Below are positions 23,180 to 34,304 of a stretch of DNA of 64,000 nucleotides, piece after piece. The DNA is from Brassica napus (taxonomy: Eukaryota; Streptophyta; Magnoliopsida; Brassicales; Brassicaceae): the NCBI RefSeq assembly GCF_020379485.1, contig NW_026016906.1, forward strand, positions 16,043 through 80,042. Direction: 5' to 3'. The translations under genes and the position numbers were made by a program. The notes under the pieces were generated by a model. That model saw only the letters and a program-made list of their open reading frames with translations. It ran no database searches and was not told where the DNA came from. Every line of letters begins with the position of its first letter. Position 1 is the stretch's first letter.

Positions 23180-23834
23180 AATTTCAGGTTAATACTGAAA
23201 ATAACAAATACTTAAGAAATTTTCGGTCGAGTTTCCCGTAAAACTTAGAACTCTACGATTACATACACATATATAGTATATATATACGCAAATATGTACT
23301 AGAACCTAAAAACAAGAAACCCCCGATAATATTGCTCTTAAACAGGTTGAACATTAGTATCAAACCTCCTAAGGTATCAAAACATATACTCTCTCGCAAA
23401 TGCGGTCTTGAGAATAGCCAACTGGAACTTTTGGTTTATAGTTCTTTGGTTTATAGCCAAATAATTTACATAGATATATAAGTTCTTAAAATTGCAAAAG
23501 TGTTTTCAATATAAAATCTCTTTTTACACCTCCAAAATCTCAGAACGCTCACTCGTATCAAACGAATAGAAAACCTTAACGTCACAACTTACACAAAACT
23601 GTACTAAACGAAGCCTCCCCACAAGAGAACTCAGTTAGTCGGACCGGGTGGTTCACCGTGAAATGACGGTGTATCCCGTATGTGACATTAGTCTTCACAT
23701 GGGACCCAATCGATTATAAGTCCGATGACACATTATTGTGTCGGCGACGACGATGCAAACAAAATGGTTGCATTGCCTCAATAATTTAAAACTAATAACC
23801 AACCACAAGAAGACATTGAATTTCGTTAGAGACC

Positions 23835-23954
23835 AATATTCCCACGTGACAAACACCATATGGCACGTGCCGGAACAGACGATCTTGGAGGAGGACTTTC
23901 GGTGTGACCGTGTGAGTGACGCGATATTCCCACGTGACGAACACCATATAGCAC
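23835..23954. promoter_or_regulatory. Duplicated G-box block
   Basis: A block of about 32 bases with core TATTCCCACGTGAC and end CACCATAT(G/A)GCAC occurs at 23835-23866 and 23923-23954, differing at three positions. Together with the interval there are three CACGTG G-boxes (23843, 23864, 23931). No gene begins nearby, so the target is unknown. It could be a relic promoter of a lost neighbour or part of an old element. Confidence 0.5.
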
Positions 23955-24283
23955 AGTATTCTGTTGTTTGATTATAAAAGTTCAAATCCATGTGAGAACC
24001 ATATTGATTAGTTTGGTCCTCATTGGGGGTCCACTAGTGACCACAGTCTAATAAAGGACCATGCCATTCATTTTAACAGTCTCATCACATGTGGGACGGT
24101 GCACCAGATAAGGACTTTTTTTGTTTGTGTGCCGTGGCCTCCCATTCCACTTTCAGACCACAACGTTTGACCGCTTTCTGCTATTTCTAGTTGAGATTTT
24201 CATAATAGTTTTGTTATTTGGTCAGTTTCTAGAATTGTTAGACAATTTATTTTTTATAAATTATTTTACAAGTAATATTTTCC

Positions 24284-24334
24284 AACAATAATCATTATAC
24301 TTTAGCAAAAAAAAAAAAACAATAATCATTATAC
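24284..24334 (+). mobile_element. Near-tail-only LINE insertion with 17-bp duplication
   Basis: AACAATAATCATTATAC lies at 24284-24300 and 24318-24334. The insert is TTTAGC plus 11 A, the same 3' terminus as the LINE at 22765-23179. Confidence 0.78.
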
Positions 24335-24792
24335 GTGTATCGTGGACAAAGGAGAGCTAAAAAAGTGGGATGAATCTAGTGGTGAATAGCTTTTGATTGG
24401 TTGGTTGTAAGAAAATGATCATAATTTATGATCCAGTTGATATATAGAAGCATTAAAATTACAATCATTACAAGGCTATCTATCTTTCTCCGAATAATCA
24501 TTTAATTGCGCATTATCTTCCTCAAATCTGGATTAAGATCAACTCAGGCAATGATTGGTCGTGCCACTCCAAAATGAATATGTATGAAGAAAAACAAGTG
24601 AGATATGTTGTATACTCCATTAATTAGAGAAACATAAATATAATTAAAAAAATGGAGAATAAAAAGGAGTTTCACTTTCATTTGAAAGGTGTCAATGTTA
24701 TAACAGATTGGGGCCACAATGGAGGGGCCCATAGTAACCTAAAGGTTGACAGGGTGATGATTCAACATCAGTTTCATCTAACCCACGCTTTA

Positions 24793-25037
24793 ATCCGTTA
24801 CAGTGGCAGAGGTAGTTCATTGTGAATCCATGTGTTTTTACAGTGGCAGAGGTAGTTCATTGTGAAATCCACTGCAGTACCCATGTGAAATCAAGGAAAT
24901 TTTTTTTTTTACTTGTGTTTTAACAGAAAAAAACTGAGAAAACATAGTAAAATAGGCTTATTGACCCATGTAATATATATGTTGACTCTAAAACTGATCC
25001 GGTAAACACTTTGGCTAGCTCCGCCACTGATCCATTC
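24793..25037. mobile_element. hAT-like MITE with duplicated left end
   Basis: It begins CAGTGGCAGAGGTAG at 24801 and ends CTAGCTCCGCCACTG at 25029, the well-known CAGTGGCGGAGC type of hAT terminus. Flanks ATCCGTTA and ATCCATTC are an imperfect 8-bp duplication. The left 31 bases are repeated in tandem (second copy from about 24841), giving two left ends. Confidence 0.7.
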
Positions 25038-25260
25038 CATCTCATAAACGACACAGTATTCCTTATTATCCGCGCAGCAAAGTCTTTAGCTATTTATTAT
25101 GAGGCTTTTTCGAATAGCTGAATGTACTTCTAAAACCAATAGATTGAGCCCATTTAAAGGACTATTTTTAAAAGTTCAATAGCCGCCAGAAGCCGTCGAG
25201 GTTTATCCGTCACTGAGACGAGAGCTCTCTCAGCTAGCCCGACTCCTAACCAAATCAAAA

Positions 25261-25300
25261 GAACTTTCGCAACCAACCAACCAACCAACCAACCAACCAA
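25261..25300. repeat. (CCAA)n microsatellite
   Basis: The AACC/CCAA tetranucleotide is repeated about eight times. No gene is linked to it. Confidence 0.85.
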
Positions 25301-25550
25301 AAGCAAATTGTAAATAGATAGAGCGTAAAATAAGGCGGGGAGAAGGATCACGTTTCAAGTGGAAAAAATAAGTCGGATCCAAATCTCCATCGCATTTTAT
25401 ATTAGTGAAATGGACTTGGGCCCCATAAGAGTCCAGCCCAGTAAAGAATCCAACCTCTAGACAAAGGACTTGCCGTTTCGCGTATTGATCAGGTTTAACC
25501 GACACATCGTTCAAGAAATAATAACGGCGGAAAGTTTGAGATTTAGCAAA

Positions 25551-25602
25551 GTCCCACATCGGTTGCAAGTTACAAAGGACCCTTCGGAATCTTAGTATAA
25601 AT
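25551..25602 (+). promoter_or_regulatory. USE and TATA box of U1 copy 1
   Basis: The upstream sequence element GTCCCACATCG is at 25551-25561 and TATAAAT is at 25596-25602, separated by 34 bases. That USE-TATA spacing marks plant RNA polymerase II snRNA promoters; Pol III types have a spacing about 10 bp shorter. The RNA start is 30 bp beyond the TATA. Confidence 0.9.
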
Positions 25603-25625
25603 ACAACACTCGTGGGTACTAGCAA

Positions 25626-25789
25626 ATCACTTACCTGGACGGGGTCGACTCGTGATCAAGAAGACGAGTGGCCTAGGCTAGTGACTTCCATTGCACCGAG
25701 GAAGGGCGCTTAGCCTAAAGTCTTCCCAAGTGGAAGAGCTTACGTCATTATTTGTGGCAGAGGGGGTTTGCGTTCGCGCAGCCCCTACC
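25626..25789 (+). ncRNA. U1: U1 spliceosomal snRNA, copy 1
   Basis: The RNA (~164 nt) carries the 5'-splice-site-pairing sequence ACTTACCTGG, a stem-loop I with the U1-70K-type loop GATCAAGAAG, the ATTGCACC loop of stem II (U1A site), an Sm-like site in TTATTTGTGG, and a terminal GC-rich hairpin closing at CCCCTACC. A CA(N)AGTATTAA sequence just downstream (25789-25804) fits the plant snRNA 3'-end signal. With the USE/TATA promoter, all parts of an active gene are present. The 5' end reads ATCACTTACC, one base longer than the usual ATACTTACC if the start lies 30 bp after the TATA. Confidence 0.95.
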
Positions 25790-26187
25790 ATACATAGTAT
25801 TAAATTTGTCATTTCTTTAAATCTTAAGATAATACCAAAGTTGGTAGTAAGTCATCTATTCGTTGTTCACTAAACAAGTCTCGTGTCCGTAGCTTACAAA
25901 CAAGCTCTCCATACTTTACAACTTATGTCTACACATCAACTGAAACAATGTACATGCTCTGTGTTAAAACATTACATGAATGGAGAAACAACTAGTAAAC
26001 GAGGGATATACTTTGCTAAGTGGTCGCTCTTTCTTCTCACAGTTGCCGTAGTCGTCCTGTCACAACGAACAATTACAAAACCCCCTTTCAGCGTTAACTC
26101 TACAAGTGAACACAAAGGTCAATGATGCTTTCAGAAAGCATAAGAGGGGAAAAATGAGTGTAGAAAACAACCTGAAGCATTTGCATT
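25790..26187. other. Spacer between U1 copy 1 and the NF-YA2 3' end
   Basis: It holds the snRNA 3' signal and probably the distal NF-YA2 3' UTR. No further gene was seen. Confidence 0.4.
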
Positions 26188-26260
26188 AACTTTGGATTCC
26201 GTTCAAGAAGCTCGCACAGCTTCTCGCGGTTACTTTAGGAGACCCTGAAAAGGAGAGAAT

Positions 26261-26281
26261 GAGCCAAAGATGATTTGCCTG
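26261..26281 (-). promoter_or_regulatory. miR169 target site in the NF-YA2 3' UTR
   Basis: On the minus strand the 3' UTR, about 107 bases after the stop, reads GCAAATCATCTTTGGCTC, the complement type recognised by miR169. miR169 cleavage of NF-YA 3' UTRs is established in plants. Confidence 0.85.
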
Positions 26282-26387
26282 TCCACAGTCAAATGCAAGA
26301 ATAAAAAGAAAAAACTCATTGTCCTTTTCCAAGACAAAGAGTTCTCTCCTCTCTATCTCCAGTTGACTGAGAAACAAAGGTAAAATA

Positions 26388-27881
26388 TCAGGTTTTGAAA
26401 TAGCAGCAGCCATTATCCATTGCTGCTACTGATGCAGTCCACTTGCCAGGCATCACCATGCCACCAAGAGGATGAACCGGAGAACTCAGAAAGTAGTTCA
26501 TGCTTGTAACTTCTGATCCAGACACATTTAGTCCGGTAGATAAGTTCATGGTCCCACTTTCCGGATGAAGAACTTCAGAGTTCTGAGAGTTACTTTGCTG
26601 AGACATAGCCTGACTCTGAGTCTGCTTAGTTCCATCAGCTTTCTTTGCATCGGTTCCACTTTTAGTGTTCAAGAATCTTCCACCGGATCCTCTAGGACGG
26701 CGCAGTGCATGGAGATGGCGAGAGTGATGCATATATGGCTGCACCATACATTAACATAAGAACAACAAATAAAACACTAATTAGTACTCCATCCATTTCG
26801 TATTAATTGTTGTCTTAGAGTTTAAAAGTTATCTCATTTTAAGTTTTATTTTTATGTTTTCAATGTATTTACTTGATAGTTTTTCATTTTTTCCCTATTA
26901 TTTTAACTTATTCATTAAAATTGTCAAATAAAACAATATATTAATTAGGATTAAGACATTAAATTTAGTAATTTTTAATCTATGTGAAAAAAACCTATAA
27001 CAACATATAAAATGGAATGGAGGAATATTGATTTGCAACATGCAGCAACATAGTTTACCTTACGGCCTCTGCTACTCAGTTTGTTCTGGTCAAGAACAGC
27101 AGCAGCCTTTGCACGTGATTGGCGTCGCCTGATGATGGCATGGTATTGCTTTGAGTTCACAAAGATTGTTCCATCTTCTGTTTCCATGTTTAGAGGAAGC
27201 ATTACTCTGCTCTGAGATCCATAGGCTGAAACAACTCCATAGTATCCTTGTTCAACACAAGGATACATCTAAATGTGCCAAAGAAGACAACAAACAATAC
27301 ATACTCAGAAACAACTTTAGAAAACATTGATGATATATTTTATTTTTAGATGTTTACCTGTTGCTGAGTAAATCCAAGTTCCAAGCAAGGTGGTTGCATT
27401 GAGAAAGCAGCTCCATGAGGCTTTGCCACAACTCTTGAACTCTTTACATCACCTAAAATAATATAAAAACTGCACTTTTAGATTCACAATTATCTATAAA
27501 AGGAATCATTACCATATGAAACATACGAAATATATTTCCTTTTATATATTCCCTTTAAAAATTTAGCTCAGTTACACACTATAAGGCTATAAATAGGTAA
27601 CTAAAACATGCTGTACCATTTTCCACAAACTCACTTTGGAGAATTCACTAGGACCATCCATTTTGAAGACATACATAGAGAAAGACAAAGGAAGTTAAAG
27701 AGTTACCAAGTGAGAAAGCCAAGTGAGTTGCAGAGTTGTTCTGTTTATCCACACCATGTTCTGTCTCTACGGCAGATCCGAACGAGTCAGAATCTCCGGC
27801 AAGACTCACCGGAGGCAACGGCTGAGATCCAAAAGCATTCCACCAAGAGATCTGTGGACTAGTCTGCATAGCCATCTCCAA
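26388..27881 (-). CDS. NF-YA2: Nuclear transcription factor Y subunit A-2
   Basis: This is the CCAAT-recognising subunit of the NF-Y trimer. Four coding exons (27881-27707, 27452-27358, 27268-27059, 26738-26388) give 276 residues. The conserved core is at about 127-182: an NF-YB/YC interaction helix with [18 protein letters not shown], a linker, and a DNA-binding part with [17 protein letters not shown] and GGRF. It matches Arabidopsis NF-YA2 (At3g05690) throughout, including the C-terminal [10 protein letters not shown]. Two changes inside the core linker region, QYHA for QYHG and SSRGRK for SSRCRK, are visible relative to what I recall. Start chosen at 27881; an in-frame ATG at 27875 matches the Arabidopsis start. 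Regulation is by the miR169 site and probably a leader uORF. Confidence 0.95.
26785..27027. mobile_element. Stowaway-like MITE in NF-YA2 intron 3
   Basis: TA (26785-26786) is followed by CTCCATCCATTTCGTATTAA. The right end reads TATAAAATGGAATGGAGGAA followed by TA (27026-27027). The inverted ends and TA duplication identify a Stowaway-type MITE; it fills most of the intron. Confidence 0.75.
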
Positions 27882-28384
27882 AATCCAACACAGAAAGTCT
27901 AGAAACTAGAAACTAAAGGAAGTCGCTATTCAATGATGCTAAGATGAAAGATCTGTTCCTGTGAAAGATAAACAAAGGAAGATAAAAAAAAGTCAACAAA
28001 TAAAGAGTTTCGATGTGTAAATCTTTCTCGAATTTCAAACCCAGTTGAGAAAGTTTGTAAAGGTAGGAACGTTGGGATTGGGTATTACGCAACACCATAC
28101 TAATGACAAAACCCATATGTGAATCATCACCAAGAGACAGACTTGTTGTCTAAAGTAAGTAAGAATTGTGAGAAACTAAAAGGATAAGACACGGAAACTG
28201 ATATCTTTTAACAAACCAAACACTAGACAAGAGTCCCATATAGCAAACAAACTCCATAAATAAGTTGAGTAAGAATGAAGTAAAAACCTCAAATGTTGGT
28301 CAAGATCAAACACACCAAAGCCTATGTGAATCTAAAAGCAAACAAAAAAATATAAAAGAGAAGAGACTAACGAGAGTGTGAGCT

Positions 28385-28462
28385 TCAGATTCCTAGGAAG
28401 AGGCAGAGAAGATCCCAAGTGTTAGGAGCCATGTCGGTTCCAAATGAAGAAACAGAGTTCAT
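28385..28462 (-). CDS. Upstream ORF in the NF-YA2 leader (25 aa)
   Basis: Minus-strand ATG at 28462, stop at 28385, peptide MNSVSSFGTDMAPNTWDLLC followed by LFLGI. It lies about 500 bases before the NF-YA2 start, separated by what looks like a leader intron. NF-YA (HAP2) transcripts are known to carry leader uORFs, in Medicago controlled by alternative splicing. Whether this peptide belongs to a conserved uORF family is inferred; the hydrophobic C-terminal end and stop just inside the leader fit that idea. Confidence 0.5.
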   Translation of the reverse strand: MNSVSSFGTDMAPNTWDLLCLFLGI

Positions 28463-28649
28463 GACAACATTATAATAGAGATAGAGAGAAAGAGAGAGAC
28501 TAACCAATATATGAATTACAAGTGTTGATGGCAACTCTAGCTTCACCCACCAATCACCTTCAACTTTTATGCTGCTACTCTGTTTTTGTTTTGTTTGTTT
28601 TTTTTTTCTTTTTCTAACTGTAGCGTTGGCTTGACGTGCTTTCTTCAAA

Positions 28650-31161
28650 AGCTATAGTGATCCCACTTGAAACTTTTATTTATTCAATTTTTTCATTATG
28701 TAGAGTAGTGCTTGGGTTGTCAACTACATTGTTCATTATGATTGTGGTCCTTGTAAGTTTTTTTGTCTATGCGTCATATGTAAAAAAAGGAGCACCACTC
28801 AAAAATCATAAATAAATAAATAAAGTAAACAGTCTGACAACTTCAACAGTGACATACCAATGTTTGCTATTATAAGCTCGTGACTCATTCCATATGGACT
28901 ATAATGTAAAGTTTACTACACTCTAAACGTTGTATGATTCTGTAAATAGACCAAACACATACCATTACATGGATAGATTCGACACTTGTTGATATGTTAT
29001 TCTTAACTAGGTTTTCAAGTGTTCTTTTACATGTTGTCCCTTTGTTTCCTCTTTTGTTATCTTTCTTTAAGTAGTTGAAGTTATTTTGCGTACCTGGAGC
29101 TGGAGGTACACCGTACACGTGTGTATATAAGCTCAATATATATAACTCAGAGGGAATAAAACAAGTGTGTACATTTTGTAAGAAAATATTTGTTGGTTTT
29201 AGAGACGTTATGGATTAGCATTCTTTGACTTTTAATGATACTGAGAGTATACTGATAATTGAATCTGTTTTAAAATGATAAAGGATGATGAAACTTATAG
29301 AAAAACAAATTTAGAAGTTAATATGATGTACTAACGTAATTATTTTCATTTTTCGTCATTTTGATCGATAAAACCCCACCAGTAGCTAGGTAATCTAACA
29401 ATGCAGGAAGCGCGATTTAACAGAATAAATTAACTCTGATGGAAAAAATCTCATAAGTGAACATTTAGCCACCATTATAGCATTCTTCATGTAATTATAC
29501 ATTTATGTATAAGCAATATGGTAAATTTATATTTGTTCATATCTTTTATGTCTTATATATTTCTTACAAACTGCATTTCTTCATTCGCTAAGATAATTAT
29601 ATATAAATGAAATTGATGGAAACATAAATAGTTATTTTCTTTGAGCATATACATAAGATTAACATGTAAATGTAAACAGTAAAAACAAAAAAAATAAAGT
29701 CATATTCAAAATAAGAATACGAGATAAGCAAAATTAAATTAAGATTAGATTGAAAACAATATATAGTTTAGTTGGTTAAGTTTAGTGTTTGCTTTTGTTT
29801 ATATGTACTTATGTGGTACTTCAGCTTATCTCACCACCAGCTTTATCTATTCGCCATCAATTCTTATCAGCTGCTAATATCTTCTTTACAAGAATATCTT
29901 CTCTCTCATTATATATATGTAGAAGCTCATTTATAAGTTCAAGTCTTAACTTATAATTACTTGTCTTAATATGAGCCACATTTTTATTAGTGATATATAT
30001 GAACTTAGTGCAATTGGTTCCCTTATAATATAAATATCTAACACCACTAGCATTTATAAAACATCCTTTATATATAGCTTTCTTAAAAGTGATTATGCTT
30101 TTTTTTTCCCTGAAAAAGTCGCATTGGATATTGCCAATCCTATTTTCTTATGCGATTTAGTTTATAAGTCACTCGACGGCTCCACTTTTTCATAAACTTC
30201 CAAAATTTCACGAAGTGACTAATCACCAACTATATATTTTTAATATAGTTGTCTTTTTTCAAAGACAAAATAAGAGGTTTAAAACATAGATAATCGAGTA
30301 TCCAACTTTGTTTAATACAACGTATCAACAAGATATATTGTATGAACTAGAGTTGCATATGCGTTCCAGTTGAATGCACGAACTGAGAACATTGAAGTGG
30401 AAGTCTAGTGTATACTTTTAGAATATTGCTTCTATGTTATTTTTTTCTTACTTTTTGGTTTTGATCGCTGGCCATATTAAGTTTTCGTTTTTATAACCAT
30501 TTTTAAATATCAAACTTCTACATATTATTTTGTTGGACATCATTGTGGGTATTAACTCCCTTTTAATGTACTTTTACTCAATTTTGTAACAAAAGACTTA
30601 GATTTGTTCTCGATATAGCTCAGTTATTGAATTTTATAGAAAGATCAGCGAAGGGAGTTTGAAGTTGTTAATATATAGAAAATGCAGCATTAAAATAGTT
30701 AAAAGGTTGAATAACTGTTCTCTCCGTGACATCCAAGTTTCTAGATTACCTTTCCACTCAACTCACAAATCACAATTTAAAGTTGTTATCTACATCATAA
30801 CTTACTTACCAGGTAGTTGAATTTCAACCAACGTTTACGTATCTATAACTTAAGAGATCTACACAACCCATGGACCATGTCCATTATTGCTTTAGAGTTT
30901 AGACATCCATCTACAATCTCGTTTAACTCTCTAGGTAAGCTATAGCTTTAACCAACAGGCCCAACACTATATAGTAGACGCTAATTTAAGAGTCGGTCAT
31001 TGATGACCTTATACTACTAACTAATTTTGGGCCTCAAGGGATACCCAGCCCAGTAGAGGATGTAAACAGTAAGCCAAGGTCTTGCCGTCTCGCGTGCGAT
31101 GAAACGGCACGCGGTGCTTCTCAAAGAAACAAGAACAGCAAAAGGTTTGAGACTTTATAAC
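28650..31161. other. AT-rich spacer upstream of NF-YA2
   Basis: About 2.5 kb with no coding exon, RNA gene or clear transposon that I can support. It probably includes the NF-YA2 promoter. Confidence 0.4.
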
Positions 31162-31213
31162 GTCCCACATCGGTTACGGGAAACAAAGAAGGCTCTGGAG
31201 ACACAGTATAAAA
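31162..31213 (+). promoter_or_regulatory. USE and TATA box of U1 copy 2
   Basis: GTCCCACATCG at 31162-31172 and TATAAAA at 31207-31213 are separated by 34 bases, exactly as in copy 1. The upstream ~130 bases also align loosely with those of copy 1 (shared CAGCCCAGTA, CTTGCCGT.TCGCGT and GGTTTGAGA blocks). Confidence 0.9.
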
Positions 31214-31236
31214 GAGAGCCTCATGGGTACATACAA

Positions 31237-31400
31237 ATTACTTACCTGGACGGGGTCGACTCGTGATCAAGAAGACGAGTGGCCTAGGCTAGTGACTTCC
31301 ATTGCACCGAGGAAGGGCGCTTAGCCTAAAGTCTTCCCAAGTGGAAGAGCTTACGTCATTATTTGTGGCAGAGGGGGTTTGCGTTCGCGCAGCCCCTACC
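31237..31400 (+). ncRNA. U1: U1 spliceosomal snRNA, copy 2
   Basis: The RNA body appears identical to copy 1 from ACTTACCTGG to CCCCTACC; the only difference I see is at the third base (ATT versus ATC). All functional parts are present: splice-site-pairing 5' end, U1-70K and U1A loops, Sm-like site and terminal hairpin. The downstream CATACTCAGTTTTCAA is a looser 3'-end signal. The two genes lie 5.6 kb apart in the same orientation with NF-YA2 between them on the other strand. Confidence 0.95.
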
Positions 31401-32010
31401 ATACTCAGTTTTCAATTTTTCTCTTATATATGATCGAAAGTAGATCTGAAGTTTCCAAGTTGATAAGAGATAAACGTTATAAATGCAGAGACGAAGATAA
31501 CAAACAGACAAGAGGAGGCTTGCACGAATAAATACTGTTATGTATATGGGCCTTTGTCTACTTTTAACTGTAAAGCCTTACGTTAACAATGAAGTGAACT
31601 ACGCTTAAATTAAACAAAAAAATGCTAATTCTTTATGTTTCTCATGTTCACTTCACTTCTAGCAAAACCTCGTTTTGTAAATCTATGACATGAAAAGACT
31701 ACGTATCTTTAACATTTTGGGTATCTATATATCTTTGCTTAGAGAGTACAATGCAGACCTCTTAAATTAAGAAAGCAACGAAACGATATTAAACATGTCT
31801 GTCTATATCTTAATAGGCTACGATATAAACTTCTTAAGCTTAGTTTGAATATTAATGGGTCACTACATTAACCTCCCAGCCGAGTTTATATATAGGCCCA
31901 TTAAGAATCAAATTAAGCCCAAAACTAACTAATTTTCCTTTTTTAATAGATTTAATTTCCGGCAAAGAAATAATGAATATTTCCAATTTGTAAATCTGGG
32001 AGCTGACTTT
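31401..32010. other. Spacer upstream of SYP43
   Basis: AT-rich, with TAGGCCCAT (site II-like) near 31894. The SYP43 promoter should lie at its right end. No other gene was seen. Confidence 0.4.
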
Positions 32011-32119
32011 TTCCCGTCGGAGAAGTTTAATCCCGCCGGCGAACGACGGAATCGATCCTCCAGAAACCTCCGATCTCGTTTTACATAACGATTCGCGCTG
32101 ATTCCGTTGCTAATTGCTT

Positions 32120-32155
32120 ATGATGAAACCACGATCCTGTTCTTCAGATCTATAG
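32120..32155 (+). CDS. Short uORF in the SYP43 leader (11 aa)
   Basis: Two adjacent ATGs start a short frame, MMKPRSCSSDL, that stops at 32155, 47 bases before the SYP43 ATG. It might lower main-ORF translation; conservation is unknown. Confidence 0.35.
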   Translation: MMKPRSCSSDL

Positions 32156-32201
32156 CTCAATCGAAAAACCGTCAGGGGTTTAACATCATCTATAGCTGAT
32201 A

Positions 32202-34304
32202 ATGGCGACGAGGAATCGCACGCTCTTGTTCCGCAAGTACAGAAACTCTCTGAGGAGCGTCCGTGCTCCGATGACGGAAGCGAAATCCGGCGTAGGTCCG
32301 GTGATCGAGATGGCGAGCGCGACTCTGTTGCATCCGAAGCGATCCTACGCTCCAGTGAGTACCGAAGATCCAGGGAGTTCGAGGTATACAACTTCTCTTC
32401 ATCTCGATATGCGCCATTGAATTGTTGGAGCTTTGTGATTGATTGCATTTGAAACTCATCAATCTTGAGGTAGCTGTTAGTGTGAAGTTAGCTTATGAAT
32501 CTTGAAGTAATTTGTTGATTGAGTAGAAGAATTGGTACTATGAGCAACAATGGTTCCCTTATGCCCCGGTACAAAATGTCAATATTCAAGAAATCAGTAG
32601 GCGGTAACTAGGATGTTTATAGAGTATTAGCGACTAGGCGGATTATTCGTGAGGCTAGGCCATGTCTAGATGTTAACATTTTTTAGTTTAATTATGATGA
32701 ATTATTATTATATACAAAGCAAAACAAATTTGTAGATTTGTATTAACATTATTGGTTAACTTAACATATTTAGATCAATTTAAGCCAATCTTAACCGATT
32801 TTGAACAGTTTAAACCGAGCTTAGTGGTATAATTTGGTTGTTGAAAAAATCATTTCGGCTAGTCGCCGCCTAGACCGATTTTTAGATGCTATTCTTTATG
32901 GGCCTAAGGTGAACTTCCATGGTAATTAAGAAAAAAAAAAGAGTTTCTTATTGATTTGTTGAAGCTGAAACCTTTTTCTTCAATGTTACAGTAGAGGAGG
33001 AGCAATAACAGTGGGGTTACCACCAGACTGGGTTGATGTCTCCGAGGAGATTTCAGGGAACATTCAGCGTGCTAGGTCTAAAATGGCTGAACTAGGGAAG
33101 GCTCATGCGAAAGCCTTGATGCCTACGTTTGGTGATGGTAAAGAAGACCAGCATCAGATCGAGTCTTTGACGCAGGAGATTACTTTCCTGTTGAGGAAAT
33201 CAGAGAAGCAGCTTCAGAAGCTATCTGCAGCTGGACCTTCTGAAGATTCAAACGTCAGGAAAAACGTTCAGGTTAGTGCACTAACTTTCACTTGACGTGT
33301 GTCCTTTACATCACCACCTAAATTTTGACTCTTTATAACAGCGATCTCTTGCTACTGATCTCCAATTCCTTTCTATGGAGCTCCGCAAGAAACAGTCTAC
33401 TTATCTGAAACGCTTGAGACTACAAAAAGAGGTATGCAATGAAGTTATAGTTGCTCTGTTGTGGAGTCTCTTGTTCTGTTGTTAATATGATTTTCATTGG
33501 ATCTCTTGTTAGTTTTGAAAGATTCTATAAGAAGCTTTGACTTTGTGATGTATGGTCAGGATGGAGGGGACTTAGAGATGAATCTCAACGGAAGCAGCTC
33601 TAGAGCAGAAGATGATGACTTCGATGATATAGTATGGCTTCTTTATTGCAATCTACAAGCCGTTGTTTCTCTTTTGTATATGATCTGTAACTATGCAAGC
33701 TATGCATTTTTTTTTGTTTCAGTTATTTAGTGAGCATCAGATGAGTAAGATCAAAAAGAGCGAGGCAATATCGGTAGAGAGGGAGAAAGAGATTCAGCAG
33801 GTTAGTGTTTGCAACTCATAGTGCTCTTCATTGCTGTTATAACCGTGTCACATTCTCCTTATGTGTAATCTACAGGTTGTTGAATCTGTAAACGAGCTCG
33901 CTCAGATAATGAAGGATCTTTCTGCACTTGTAATAGATCAGGTACAACACTGTTTTAGCTGCTACATAGCGTCTAAGTCACTTACTGTAGGAATATAATA
34001 ATTTGAGATCAAAACTTGTTGTGACAGGGCACTATAGTTGATCGGATTGACTATAACATCCAGAACGTTGCTAGTACAGTTGAAGATGGTCTCAAACAGC
34101 TGCAAAAGGTAAACCATTATTTGACCTGAGTATACACCATCTCTCTCTCTCAATGATTCATAATGTTCAATGGAATCGCTTTGTGAAACTCCACAGGCGG
34201 AACGTACACAGAGGAGTGGTGGTATGGTTATGTGTGCGTCTGTTCTTGTTATCCTCTGCTTCATCATGATAGTTCTCTTAATCCTCAAGGAGATTTTCTT
34301 GTGA
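32202..34304 (+). CDS. SYP43: Syntaxin of plants 43 (Qa-SNARE, TLG2/SYP4 group)
   Basis: A membrane-fusion SNARE of the trans-Golgi network. Eight exons (32202-32383, 32992-33271, 33342-33431, 33560-33631, 33723-33800, 33876-33941, 34028-34108, 34197-34304) give 318 residues. Parts in order: N-terminal helical domain, a SNARE motif at about 226-288 with the zero-layer Gln at Q256 in SALVIDQ, and a C-terminal membrane anchor at about 293-316. It matches Arabidopsis SYP43 (At3g05710), but the Ser/Thr-rich stretch after RAPM in exon 1 is about 13 residues shorter. Intron 1 carries a CCGCCTAG-type repeat. The gene looks intact. Confidence 0.94.
32600..32900. repeat. CCTAGGCGG-type repeat in SYP43 intron 1
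   Basis: CGACTAGGCGGATTATTCG near the left and GTCGCCGCCTAGACCGATTT near the right are inverted relatives, suggesting a MITE or foldback element. The CGGTC-type end followed by CTAGGCGG also appears in PLDZ2 intron 10 (about 13200-13235). Confidence 0.45.
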
